Below are positions 24,471 through 35,014 of a stretch of DNA of 64,000 nucleotides, in pieces. The notes beneath the pieces are model-generated. The model had not been told where the DNA came from and made no database searches. It saw nothing but the letters and a program-made list of their open reading frames with translations. This DNA comes from Siphonodentalium dalli. Lineage: Eukaryota; Mollusca; Scaphopoda; Gadilida; Siphonodentaliidae. Location: NCBI GenBank assembly GCA_032622095.1, contig CP136069.1, positions 203,654,690 through 203,718,689 on the forward strand. Reading direction: 5' to 3'. A program made the translations under genes and the position numbers. The number at the start of each line of letters is the position of its first letter. Position 1 is the first letter of the stretch.

Positions 24471-25305
24471 ATGTGTCCTTTCTTTGTTTCACTAATGTTT
24501 GGCGATGTGAAAGCAATACAATGAATGTGTGTTTTATTGAGTATAAGTAGGAATCCCATTCACTGTATGCGATACAATAACAACCAGCCTCTATGGCATA
24601 AGCCGAGAATCAATTATCGAATGCTTTCATTCAGACTGTCTCGTGGCGGGATAGTGTTGCATGATTGTTAAACTTAATCCGTCCGATGGCAGTTAATTTA
24701 AGAGCCACACACCCAAATTCTTTGAGCCACTTTCTTTTACAGCCACTAGCACATATTGTTGAGTTATTTTTGTTTTTCTTTCGCTATTTGCGAAAAATTT
24801 GCTCATGGCAGCATGAACACTTCTCATGTGCTCTATGAACAATCCAAACAACATGAGTTTATGACTCAGATTTAGTGTACATCCCCCCTTTAAGTGATAC
24901 CCATATTCTTGTAAAATGAGGGCCCTTGAACCGTTAGAGAATGGCATGTTTGCATGGCTCATGTAATGTAACACAATTGAGTCTGTCCCATTCAAGATAG
25001 TTTCCACTAAAAAGGTTTAATTTATCAAGAGAGATGGAAATGTATAGAAGACATCAAAAAGTGGTCACAGTGTGCAATAATATATAGTTTCTTCTGCGAT
25101 AAAGGAAAGCAATGTCAGTACACATGACTTTTCATGATCCTCCAATACTGGATTCTGACAAGGGTATACATCTTCCCGATACAGATGATTTCTTTCCTTT
25201 TTTAGAACAGACTCATAGCCTAACATAAACAACTTAAAATCTCGGTCTTTGTCAGGCACATGTAGCTGATATCTAGCATCATCACTTTTAAACTGAACAT
25301 ATTAA

Positions 25306-25697
25306 CCCTTTACCCAACAAACCGGCCAAAACCGGCCAAATAAAGCTTCAACAGCCTAAAATATCTTCGGTCTGTCTCAATAGAACCATACAAATATGGA
25401 TATCATTGGAACCGGCTCCTTGACCACATTGTGATAGTTACAGTTATGTCCTGTGCCAATGCATTCTCTTATATATGCGAGTCGACCATAGGTCGCCTCG
25501 CATATATAAGAGAATGCATTGGCCTAAAAAAAATATTTTTTTAACACTTTTTACCATTTTTTCTTACATTCTTTAACAATTTTATAATTTTTAATGTGTT
25601 AAGCCAATGCATTCTCTTATATATGCGAGGCGACCTATGGTCGACTCGCATATATAAGAGAATGCATTGGCACAGGGCCGTTCTGTTGGTTAAAGGG
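25306..25697 (+). mobile_element. TTAA-flanked double-hairpin MITE, unit 4
   Basis: Passenger copy with TTAA at 25302-25305 and 25698-25701. It shares the right-end variant GTTGGTTAAAGGG with unit 3, while its left side resembles units 1 and 2. Confidence 0.85.
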
Positions 25698-26292
25698 TTA
25701 AGCCAGTATAGAAGCATGAACAGAAGAGTACCTGGACATTTCTTTAAAACATTTGTATATTCGTGGAGATATGATAATCAGGTGTCCTCAAAATCTTTGT
25801 CTAAACCACTAGATTGATGTTAATGGCTAATTACCTATTATATCTCTACAGCACACTTGTGACTTCCTTCACTCCAATAAGCCATGTAAACATTCCGCAG
25901 CGAATTGGAGGTCAGAGGTCAAGTGAGATAATATCCGCTGAACTTGTGTGTCGTCAGTGTAAATAATCGGCTGTCAAAACGATTTAGCTGTCACTATTTT
26001 ACGCAATATCGTAACTTTTTAGCCTTGGATACAAAAATGAATAGAAGATGTGTCCTGTGGTTGCATCTTGCCGGCTTCTAGTCATGCAGTAAAAGCAAAA
26101 ATTGTGTTTTTATTAGGTAAATCTCGGCAAAAATCGAATGATTTCTACGATGCCACCGGGCCCGATGGTTGACAGTCAAAATTCAATGGCTGTCGCATTC
26201 TCTATCTTTTTGCAAAGAAGCTTGGAACTTGATATATAACTGCCCAAAGTAATTAACAATTATTTGGCTGGGCAAACTGATTATTAATAATC

Positions 26293-26673
26293 ATGGCTGA
26301 TAAAGAATTCTTTAAAACATGGCGAATTGATATCTTAAAAGATTATCTCAGAAAAAGGAGACTTAACAAACTGGTGAATCTGTGCTATGTAGCTAATGTA
26401 GCTTGCTCGTTAGGTCTGCCAGAGGTAGTGGACATAGATCCTGATGAGAAAAAAAACTCCAAAATAATGACATTCTAGCTTACAATTCATGAAAAAAGAT
26501 TGCCAGACCCTTTATCAGATCTGACCACAGGATGGAAAGGCGAGTCGGAAGGAATTACCAAATCGCCACCCACAATGTACCATGATATTGTTAATTTCTT
26601 GAACTCAAAAGCGGGAATAAACCAAGAACACCAGCAAGATTTGAAAATCTTGCTCACCATCTATGAAATGTAG
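26293..26673 (+). pseudogene. N-terminal fragment resembling YqaJ/SWIM-type transposon protein
   Basis: The frame starts MADKEFFKTWRIDILKDYL with a short basic stretch (RKRRLNKLVNLC), resembling the SAP-like N-terminus of large YqaJ/SWIM proteins common in mollusc and cnidarian transposons. It hits an in-frame TAG at codon 62 (26476-26478). The same frame then stays open for 64 codons with RLPDPLSDLTTGW and PTMYHDIVNFLNSKAG, text I associate with the same family, before the next stop at 26671. The SWIM zinc finger and the YqaJ nuclease are absent. I infer a decayed accessory gene of the 5.3-kb element; family recognition is from memory. Confidence 0.45.
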
Positions 26674-27122
26674 AGAACACAATCTGCTGGAACTAACAGG
26701 CCTCCAAATATCACCTTTGTACTGTTAGACTTTCTATTGACTTTGTGAAGTTTGTCAACCTCAACCTGCTACTTGGATCTTTTCTTTCCGTGGGGAATAC
26801 AAGCAACACAAAACATCTACTTGGTACTCCATCGCCCCCAACGTGCTGAGGATTATGTGGAGGTGACATACATGTACATGTATATTTGTCGAAAACCATT
26901 CTTGCATTTATGAATTTCACAGATTTTCTCCTTCCATTTATCCAAATGGTATGCGCCACACCCTTTAATTGCACATATTCTCATAGTGATACTAGTACTG
27001 CCATGAAAAGAGAAAGAAGGGGTATGCATAACTGCCATAAGAACAGAGAAAACGAGACTGGTAGTGGAATATAATAACAGTGAATAAATATGGGGCGCCG
27101 TTCCTCTATTTATCCCCTATTT

Positions 27123-27625
27123 AGAGATATCTCCAATTCATTTGGAGATATCTCCAATTCATTAGGAGATATCTCCAATTCATTAAGAGATATCTCCAAT
27201 TGTTATGGAGATATCTCCAATTGCCAAGGAGATATCTCTTAATTCGCGAGGAGATATCTCTAAATCACAAGCAGATATCTCTTAATTCACGAGGAGATAT
27301 CTCTTAGCCACGAGGAGATATCTCCTAGGCTGCTGAATTAAGAGATATCTCCTCGATCACTAAGAGATATCTCCAAATGACTAAGAAATATCTCCTCGCG
27401 AATTAAGAGATATCTCCAATTGCCAAGGAGATATCTCTTAATTCGCGAGGAGATATCTCTTAGTGGCATGATTTAGAGATATCTCTTAATTCGCGAGGAG
27501 ATATCTCTAAATCGCTAGGAGATATCTCTTAATTCACGAGGAGATATCTCTTAGCCAGGAGGAGATATCTCTTAGTAGTGCTGAATTGGAGATATCTCTT
27601 CGTGACCGAGGAGATATCTCTTATT
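27123..27625. repeat. Left array of GAGATATCTC palindromes (~23 copies)
   Basis: About 23 copies of RGATATCTCY or one-base variants, spaced roughly 18-30 bp apart. Linkers alternate among CAATTCATT, TTAATTCGCGAG, TAAATC and TTAGCCACGAG. Spacers are not unique in the CRISPR sense and several are inverted forms of one another. Subterminal arrays of this kind are transposase-binding regions in several DNA transposons; that role here is inference. Confidence 0.9.
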
Positions 27626-27854
27626 CAGTTTTGGGTCAGAGAACATTAAGAATTTCTCCCCCAGCAAGTGTTTTTTTTGCCAGCCATTGTGAATATTTTA
27701 TGGGTTCATTTCGTTATGGCAGAAGGGCGAGCACACACGATATATTTATGCATGTGCAACAAAACCTATTAAATGGACAGAGTATAATAATTTGGACTGT
27801 AGCAGAGTATATATTTTATTTACCACTTGGATTTGGGGAGAATATCATTCCGTC

Positions 27855-27862
27855 TATATAAG
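27855..27862 (+). promoter_or_regulatory. TATA-like box inside the nested unit
   Basis: TATATAAG followed by GCGGCCGG stands out in otherwise AT-rich text, about 230 bp inside the left palindrome array. It looks like a pol II core promoter directed rightward. No clear downstream coding frame on the + strand is seen, so what it would drive is unknown. Confidence 0.35.
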
Positions 27863-28554
27863 GCGGCCGGATGCTGTGTTCGTAGTATCATCGTTGGGCT
27901 CCACGGTCAATTTGGCTTCCCATATGCATGCAGGTGTTTGATGATCCAAATCAATTATATCATATTGTCAAATCACTTTTTCACCAGATCCATGATTATA
28001 TAACGAAAGCATTATATTTATGGCAATGTTGCCTTACAGCTTTGCCATCAACACCAGTTCTCAGTTCACAAAATTCATGTTTATTCTTCACAAATCAGTA
28101 GTGCATCGACGGCTTCTTTCGTCCCTGAATTATTCTCCTCGTACGGTAATTGACATAGCTAAAATAACCAAGGGACATCTGGCGACATAAGAGTTTCTGT
28201 GGCATCACGTTCCTTACAGGGCCTGTATACATGTTCTCGTGTTTTTTGCATGCACCTATACATTGTACCTATATATATATAGTACTATATCACTTGACAC
28301 TATAGTAACACTGTTCGAATTTTGTGAATCCAGTCGTATTTTTCGATTTGATAACACATCATTTGACAGTCATTTTCATTCTGTCTGACGTCTATACAAA
28401 TATGTCACAATGTGACAGGAATTGGGTCCGGGAACTCCTTAGTGGGGCTAAGGACACGCACAAAATACTTGCTGCATATATATGTCCAATTTTAACGGTA
28501 TCCACAGTTAATTTCTCGTTTCAGCAACAACTAATTAATCCATAAATACCTATT

Positions 28555-28854
28555 TTATCTGTTTGATTTTAGCGTAGGAAAGGGCGTCAAAGTTACATTT
28601 TGCAAGTGATTTTCTCCACATTTCTTACTGCCATTGTTGCATAAGCCATACCAACAATTGCGGTGGCCCCTTTTTTTCAAAGTTATTATAAGACCCACCA
28701 TCACTGTTTTATGGGATGACATGTTTACATTGCGCAAGGAAGGGCAACGTATTGTAATACCCGGAGAATGTCCGATCCTCTGTTTATAAACAACGCCAGG
28801 TGCTCTCGCTGTTCTATAAATAGCATCATTGAGTGCTATTGAGGGATCCTTCAT
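28555..28854 (-). pseudogene. THAP-like domain exon (N-terminal part)
   Basis: The 99-codon reverse frame contains KKRGHRNCWYGLCNNGSKK and LTPFPTLKSNR. The Cys-x4-Cys pair (C67, C72) followed by a short loop and a PFP element is the start of a THAP zinc finger as found in transposases (C-x2-4-C ... C-x2-H). The second Cys/His pair is missing before the stop at 28555, so the domain is incomplete or continues in another exon. The likely true start is near M45 or later; residues before K60 look non-coding. It lies between the palindrome arrays and points left, opposite to the YqaJ-like frame. No DDE domain is found in the window. Confidence 0.45.
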
Positions 28855-28884
28855 TTTAAGCCTGTTTCAGTCAACACTGCCGAA

Positions 28885-29305
28885 TTGGAGATATCTCTTA
28901 GCGGCCGAGGAGATATCTCTTAATTCAGCAGTACTAAGAGATATCTGCTCGTGGCTAAGAGATATCTGCTCGCGAATTAAGAGATATCTCTAAATCACTA
29001 AGAGATATCTCCTCGCGAATTAAGAGATATCTCTAAATCATGCCACTAAGAGATATCTCCTCGCGAATTAAGAGATATCTGCTAATGAATTGGAGATATC
29101 TCTTAATTCGCGAGCAGATATCTCTTAGTGATTTAGAGATATCTCTTAATTCGCGAGGAGATATCTCCTCGATCATGTCGATTAAGAGATATCTCTAAAT
29201 TGCTAGCAGATATCTCTTAATTCGCGAGGAGATATCTCTAAATCGCTAGGAGATATCTCTTAATTCACGAGGAGATATCTCTTAGCCACGAGGAGATATC
29301 TGCAA
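28885..29305. repeat. Right array of GAGATATCTC palindromes (~19 copies)
   Basis: Mirror of the left array: about 19 copies of the palindrome with the same family of linkers (TTAATTCGCGAG, TAAATC, CTCGCGAATTAA). It ends in GATATCTGCAAATAGGGG at the right TIR. Variants with a G in the last arm (GATATCTGC) are more frequent here than in the left array. Confidence 0.9.
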
Positions 29306-29341
29306 ATAGGGGATAAATAAAGGAACGGCGCCCCATAAATA

Positions 29342-31090
29342 AATTCTGGGGCAACTGCCAAACAGGTGATTTGATAGAAGTACAATGAATATCTCTGGCA
29401 TTAACTGGAAAACAGGCAAAAGCAAATAGAAGACCAATGAAGAAACTCACAAGTAACTGAACAAAATGCATAAAAGTGAATAGAAAAGAATGAAAAATTC
29501 TGTCCTGCTCCTGAAAAGTGAAGCAACCTTGGGAGCATATATACATTGCATAAGGATGAAGTATAAAATTTATTATTTATGATTAAAAATTATTTTATAT
29601 GGTATCATCCATATGCATGAAATTTGTTGGTGTCAATTTATCAAGCTTTATATGATATATATTTTAAAAGTACAATAATGGCTAAAATTAGCCAAGTGTC
29701 AAGATTTCAAATCGATCATGTCGAGAAAACATTGATATTTTCATGGTATATTCAAATGAGAGGCAGTATAAAGGGTTACCTCACCTTTTAATGCACATTG
29801 AGCTCAAGATTCCCTTCCCTGTAGTGCTCCAACAACTTGAGCATGTATTAAATCATGTCACGAATCTCTACTCTGGATGACGCCCGTAGAGTAGAGATTC
29901 ATGGCATGATCTAGAGCATGTATATACATTACCTAATCTCCGGTATATTTGATATGGGTTTATACTATACAATAAGAAAAATATATCCACTTTCTGGCAT
30001 GCCCAACATTTATACATATGTTCACTGTGTTAGTTGGATTCTCGGTAGGCAGAACTTCCTTCTCGGTGAGCTGGCCATATGTACCACAGCAGTAATTATG
30101 GCAGAAATCCCACCCGCAATCCAAATTAAATTGAAAGTTTGGGTAGATAATTCACCCCCATTTTCAATTTAGGATAAACGTCCCCTGTATGCACCCAAAT
30201 ACTTGATTAGACCTCTGCAATTTTAAATTTTAATTCTATGTTATGTTCCATCAAGATGGCTATAACAAATTCAGCTATTTTAATGGTCATTGGACGTGAG
30301 AAGCATATATCAATGTTTTTTGTTTGACCCAATGCATATATGATATATATATTATTACCCCATTATTGTAAACAGAAAGTAGATATTTTGAAAATACTGT
30401 GCACCAAAATTGGTGACAATAACAAACCACTATTACAGGGAGATGAAGATAAATATGAGCAAATGGAGTATAAGAATACTTAAAATAGTAATTAGAATAA
30501 TAGTTGCTAGTAAAAAGTATTGTGAAAAAGGCAACGATTAATAGAATACATTGTGTTGTTAGCTGTGAAAAGTCTCCGAATTAGCACATGTCCACATTCA
30601 TATGAGGATCGGAAACGAGAACGAGGAAGTGAGGTTGCTAATGGTAGGCTAGACTAAAGCATTATTTTAATTAATGCTTAAATTTCCAGTTATGAAACTA
30701 CTTTTTAAATATTTATGAAAATAATCACACGTTTGCTTCTTCAAGATTATGGACCATATGGCACATATTGTATCTTATTTTAATTAACAGCTAAATAATA
30801 GTGCAATTCACCAAAGTGATCACCTATCATTATTAATTACAGGATGATCTCAGGTTTATATCCGTTGTCAGTGTTGACATCGCTTGAATCACTGACGAAG
30901 CCAAAATCACCAGATCACGGCTGACGAAGCAAAATAAAAAAGGTTATTTTCTACAATTTAAATATTAAAAGATTCATAAAACTGGCTGAGTCATGACAAA
31001 TAGTTTATGTTTATATAACATTGCTTATTTCTTTAATTTGAAGCTAACCTCGTTAAAACACAGGGTAATGATCGTTAATCGTATTAGTTT
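29342..31090. other. Right interior of the 5.3-kb element, no gene recognised
   Basis: AT-rich, with an imperfect hairpin at 29851-29911 (arms AATCTCTACTCT / AGAGTAGAGATT extending to ~23 bp with two mismatches). Around 30868-30935 short words TCACTGACGAAGC and GGCTGACGAAGC repeat. The expected C-terminal YqaJ or DDE coding regions are not visible. Confidence 0.5.
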
Positions 31091-31199
31091 TCTTTTCATT
31101 TCAGTTTTGGACATGCGGTAGTTACAGTTTGTTTATCTCACTTGACCCCTGACCTGAAAATTTCCGCGCATGCGTACTTGAAACATCTACTTGGCTTAT

Positions 31200-31310
31200 T
31201 CAAACTCTAACTGCATTTCTGTCCATGATGTCATTTTCAGGTCATGAGTTCACTTCCTGTTTCACTGATGTTAATGACACTGTAGCTCAACAATCTCCCT
31301 CTTTTCTCTT
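31200..31310 (-). mobile_element. Copia 3' LTR-like region, unit 4, right part
   Basis: Continuation of the LTR-like text interrupted at 25878 by the 5.3-kb element. The junction GCTCAACA/ATCTCCCTC marks LTR start and polypurine tract on the reverse strand. It is shorter than in units 1-3 by a deletion between 20-bp direct repeats. Confidence 0.55.
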
Positions 31311-31384
31311 TTTTAGTTGTTTTAGTTCTTTTGATAAAACCACAGAAATATTTACAAATATACAGTCCGTATCATCCATTTCTC

Positions 31385-34300
31385 CTAAATGTCAATTGCT
31401 ACTTTCCCTCTCTGGAATGTAGCAATCAGCTGCTCGCCGGAAGCACCTCGTTTTGTTAGTCAATTTGCAAGCTGACTCGAACCTGAGCACCATCGAATGC
31501 TTTCTACTTCACCTCGATCAAGACATTGTTTCATCGCACCAATATCGATTCGAAGGCATTTATCATCAACCATTTTAGTTGTGTGCACAGCTTCCACCAC
31601 ACTCCTGTTATCCACATAGGCAACAATGGGGATCTTTGTCTCTTGGATACTGCACAATTCACATAACACTTTCCTGACATATATCTACTCCTCGACACCT
31701 TCCTGCAAGCTCATTGCTTCGGCAGCCAATGTTGAACACACCACTCTTTTCATCTTATGGCAGTTCCAAGAGAGGACAGCTCAATTTATCTGGATTTACG
31801 ACAAATAGAACATATGCCATTGTACTGCTGATTCCATCAGGCAAATTTGCATAAGCAGCATCAGTAAAAACCACTAATTTCCACTTATCATCTGAAGGAA
31901 GTCCCATGAATGGAAATCGAATTGATGTTGTCTCAGATTTCACTCTTGATATGATCTTCACTTCTCTAGCCAGATCACAAACTTGACCTTTTCTGAATTT
32001 AGTGCTCAGTTCTATTAACTCAAAAGCCAAATCAGGTCTTGTCCCTTGCACAATCCAATTTAGACTTCCAACAATAGAACGCAGATCAGTGTATTCATTC
32101 ATACTTAATTCATCATTTTTGAAGGCAACTCTTTCCGCACGTAACTCAATGTCTCTTACTCCATGAATATAGTTATTCTGGTGCAGAATTATTTCATCAA
32201 CTTTCTGTTCAATGTGGAACCCAACGTAAGTGAATTTTACCTCCTCTACTTTTCCAGCTAGGAAACGCTGTCGCAAGCCACGCATTACATGTTCGTTAAA
32301 ATCCTTATCACCAGCATGAAGAAAGTCATCCACATGGCTGAGAAGTATTCCTTGTAGTTCACCATCTTTTCCTCGTTTGTAGAACAGAGAAGGATCTAAT
32401 GTAGATAACTCACAACCAAGATGATTTAGTTCATGTACAACACTTGTGTAGAATTGCTGAGCTGTGCTGCATCTTTTAAACCATACAAGCATGTTTTCAA
32501 CTTCCAAACTTTTCCTTCTGTCTGAGCTTCTTTAGGAGGTCTGATGAAGACTTCCCTTTCTAATTTTTTTCCTTGGAGGAACGCTGACTTAATATCAGTT
32601 GTTTTAACATTCCATTTTTTATTTACTGCCAATGTCAAGGATAGTCTTATGGCTACTTTGCTTACAGTAGGTGAATCATTTTGTGTCAAACCTTCCTCCT
32701 CAAATCCACGGGCGACTAAACGGGCCCGGACATCAGCTCCCCGTTGTGTCAGTACCCAGCGTGTAGAAATGCATTGTTGTCCATTTTCATTTACCTCTTC
32801 ATAAGTATCAAAGTCCTTTAACTTCTGAAGCTCTTGAATTATTGCATTCCCACACGAAGGATCATGAAGTCTGTCCTTTGGCACAAATGTCATCAACACT
32901 TCTTCGGTTTGACTGGTCCTTTTCCACTGAACACTATTCAAATCAATACTCATTTTGTTTCCATCTTTCATCTGTAGATTGAACCAGGATTTATTTGTTC
33001 CAGTCGCTTTCCCAGCTCTACCAATAACAGTACCAGGAATCCATTCATCTCCATCTTCCAGATGATACTCAATTTCATCACCTGTTTTCAGCATGATCTT
33101 CTCGTCTGACGCAGCTTTGGGTGTCACAATGTTCTGAACAGAATCTTTTTCACCGACGTTTTCTGTGAATACTTCAATTTTCGACTCAACTGCTTGTTCG
33201 ACACACGTATCTTCTTTAAGATCACCTGGATCTGGGTTCATATTGTAAGAGTTGGCTTTAATAAGTCGGTTTGGAGAAACTCTCACAAATGTTCCTCCAT
33301 GTCTCAGAAACACAACTTTGCCATCTTGGAAAACCACTTTTGCAGGTCCAAGCCATTTGTCTTTTCCTTCCCTTTTATAAAACACTCTATCTCCATTAGA
33401 ATAGCACTGTTCTGCTGCCCTGACCTTGCCTCGTAGAGCCCGTCGGATTCTCTCATCAGCTTCTGTCTGAATAAATGCCCTACGAGCAGAATGTAGAGTA
33501 TTCATGTGTTCTGCAAAGACTTCACTCATTGTTTTACCATCCATTGCTGCAATATTATCTGTCATGATGTTGGGTATTTTCGGATTGAAGCCGAACACAA
33601 GTTGATAACTACTGAACCCATTCCACATTTGTAATGAATTACGAGCCATATTGGCCCAACATAACAGAATATCATCAGGAGTGTCCTTGTTATCATCTTG
33701 AAGTTTTAGCAGCATAGAATCTGTTATTGAATGTACTCGTTCACAAAGCCCATTCTGAAATGGAGTGTATGCAGCTGTTGTGCACAACTGCACATTGAGA
33801 ATCAACGAAACTTCTCTCAATTCATCATTATTAAACTCGCCGCCATTATCATGCAACACTGATCCAAATACGCCAAATATTCCTATCCAGTGTTTGATAA
33901 TCTTGTCGATAATTTCTCTTGGAGTTTTTCTCTCTATAAACACAGATAATGTTAGTCTTGACCACATGTCAATAATATGAAGAATCCATCGGTTACCCCA
34001 TTTTTTCAAGTCAATGGCAACCTTTTCATTGAAGCTTTTCGCCATGGGAAATGAGACAACAGGCCGTGGCAGTGTTGGAGCATGCATTTTGCAAATATCA
34101 CAGTTGTCTCGAATGTTCTCCAAAACATTACTAAACTTTTCTTGCCACACACCTGCATCCTTTAGTAATGCTATCAATCGATTGGTTGGTGGATGAGCGA
34201 ATTGTCTATGTAATTTATAAAGTACTTTGGACAATTCATTGTCGCCTAAATCACTCAAATTAACACTGAACACTTCTTGAACATCCATTCCACCATCTAG

Positions 34301-34543
34301 TGCAATGCAATAGTGACCAGAAGTAGTTAGGTTAAAACACACATCTTTGCCCAGAATATTTGCTGAATCATTTTCGATATCAAGCCTCACTTGTGCACGC
34401 TTCATCGCATCCTTTGAAAGGAGAAGAGGAATGTCAGATACAACAACATCTGTTTTTATGATAACTTTCTTTCCAACAATCTTTGCGGGAATACTATATT
34501 CTCCCATTGATCGAATCTGTGTCCCACCTCCGAATTTGAACAT
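31385..34543 (-). pseudogene. Copia-type pol, 5'-truncated and frameshifted
   Basis: Read on the reverse strand from 34543. The first frame (705 codons, to 32426) begins inside the protease region (FKFGGG), with no gag. Integrase follows with the zinc finger H112, H117, C148, C151 and the catalytic triad D178, D232, E268 (DD35E), then the first half of Copia reverse transcriptase (KTTDIKSAFLQGKKL). A frameshift near 32465-32480 moves the reading to a second frame (32507-31755) with SHVDDFLHAG in place of YVDD and the start of RNase H. Compared with the array copies, a 2-nt deletion near 31770 shifts the frame again, and two nonsense changes (near 31686 and 31460) break RNase H. Upstream sequence ends at 34545 against a MITE. 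The element cannot encode a working polyprotein. Confidence 0.9.
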
Positions 34544-34544
34544 C

Positions 34545-34731
34545 CTATGGTCGACTCACATATATAAGAGAATGCATTGGCACAGGGCATAACTGTAACC
34601 ATCACAATGTGGTCAATGGACCGGTTCCAATGATATCCATATTTGTATGGTGTTATTGAGACAGACCGAAGATATTTTAGGCTGTTGAAGCTTTATTTGG
34701 GCATTTTTGGCCGTTTTGTTGGGTAAATGGT
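34545..34731 (-). mobile_element. Truncated TTAA-type hairpin MITE fused to Copia
   Basis: Half of one palindrome arm (CCTATGGTCGACTCACATA) abuts the Copia protease region directly; the rest of the MITE (GGCACAGGGCATAACTGTAA ... GTTGGGTAAATGG) follows in reverse orientation. The second hairpin and the left end are missing and the right TIR is mutated. Confidence 0.75.
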
Positions 34732-34900
34732 ACTTGTCTGATAAGGATAATGAATATGAATATGAATTTGAATTTTTTAATTTGTTTATTAGCTCATAAT
34801 AATAATCATTATATTTAGCTATATATAGTTGATTAGATGAGAATGAAAAACAAACACAAGTGACAGTGAAGAATGAGTATAGATGGGTGAAAGACTTTTT

Positions 34901-34980
34901 ATGTTTACCAATACCATAGTATGGTAAACATAGTGTCGTTGTCCGGATTGACCACTCGTCGTTAGTCCGTCCGTCCGTCC

Positions 34981-35014
<34 letters not shown>

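Larger units (their letters stand above)
27092..29334. mobile_element. Nested 2.24-kb inverted-repeat unit with palindrome arrays
   Basis: Left end GGGGCGCCGTTCCTCTATTT and right end (complement GGGGCGCCGTTCCTTTATTT) are the outer 20 bp of ~43-bp TIRs with three mismatches, running into GAGATATCTC. Flanking TAAATA (27085-27090 and 29336-29341) would be a 6-bp target duplication if one T/A is counted as part of the element, but the flank is AT-rich, so this is weak. Immediately inside both TIRs lie arrays of the 10-bp palindrome. The core 27630-28880 holds a TATA-like box and a THAP-like exon. It may be an independent transposon that jumped into the 5.3-kb element, or that element's own internal module. 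Confidence 0.7.
25879..31197. mobile_element. 5.3-kb TIR DNA transposon, AT target duplication (ISL2EU-like?)
   Basis: The left end AAGCCATGTA and the right end (complement AAGCCAAGTA) start imperfect TIRs. About 30-45 bp inside, both arms share AGGTCAG(A/G)GGTCAAGTGAGATAA. The flanks are AT at 25877-25878 and 31198-31199. Array units 1-3 show the empty site CTCCAATTCAAAC (for example 21340-21352). It interrupts the Copia 3' region of unit 4. Contents: a decayed reading frame resembling YqaJ/SWIM transposon proteins (26293-26673), and a nested inverted-repeat unit with palindrome arrays and a THAP-like exon (27092-29334). From memory, ISL2EU transposons combine a YqaJ protein with a THAP-type transposase and a 2-bp TSD; the match is suggestive, not proven. 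Confidence 0.75.
22379..31978. repeat. Tandem array unit 4, split by a 5.3-kb insertion
   Basis: Unit text runs 22379-25878, is interrupted by the TIR element 25879-31197 and resumes at 31198/31200. It then reaches the position (about 31975) where the other units jump back to the hAT sequence. Here it continues instead into the upstream part of Copia pol, so this is the last, junction-free copy. Relative to the other units its Copia 3' region lacks about 245 bp between two copies of CCTGTTTCACTGATGTTAAT. Confidence 0.9.

Noticed and set aside
28324-28545. 73-residue + strand frame in the palindrome unit core as a cargo gene
   Set aside because: No recognisable domain and no support for start or splice sites; possibly downstream of the TATA-like box but not defensible as a gene.
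27123-29305. Regular short repeats with spacers, resembling a CRISPR array
   Set aside because: Spacers are few recurring words and inverses of each other, the genome is animal, no cas genes are present, and the arrays are bounded by TIRs.
32544-34592. Several + strand frames of 60-86 codons
   Set aside because: Antisense shadows of the Copia pol frame.
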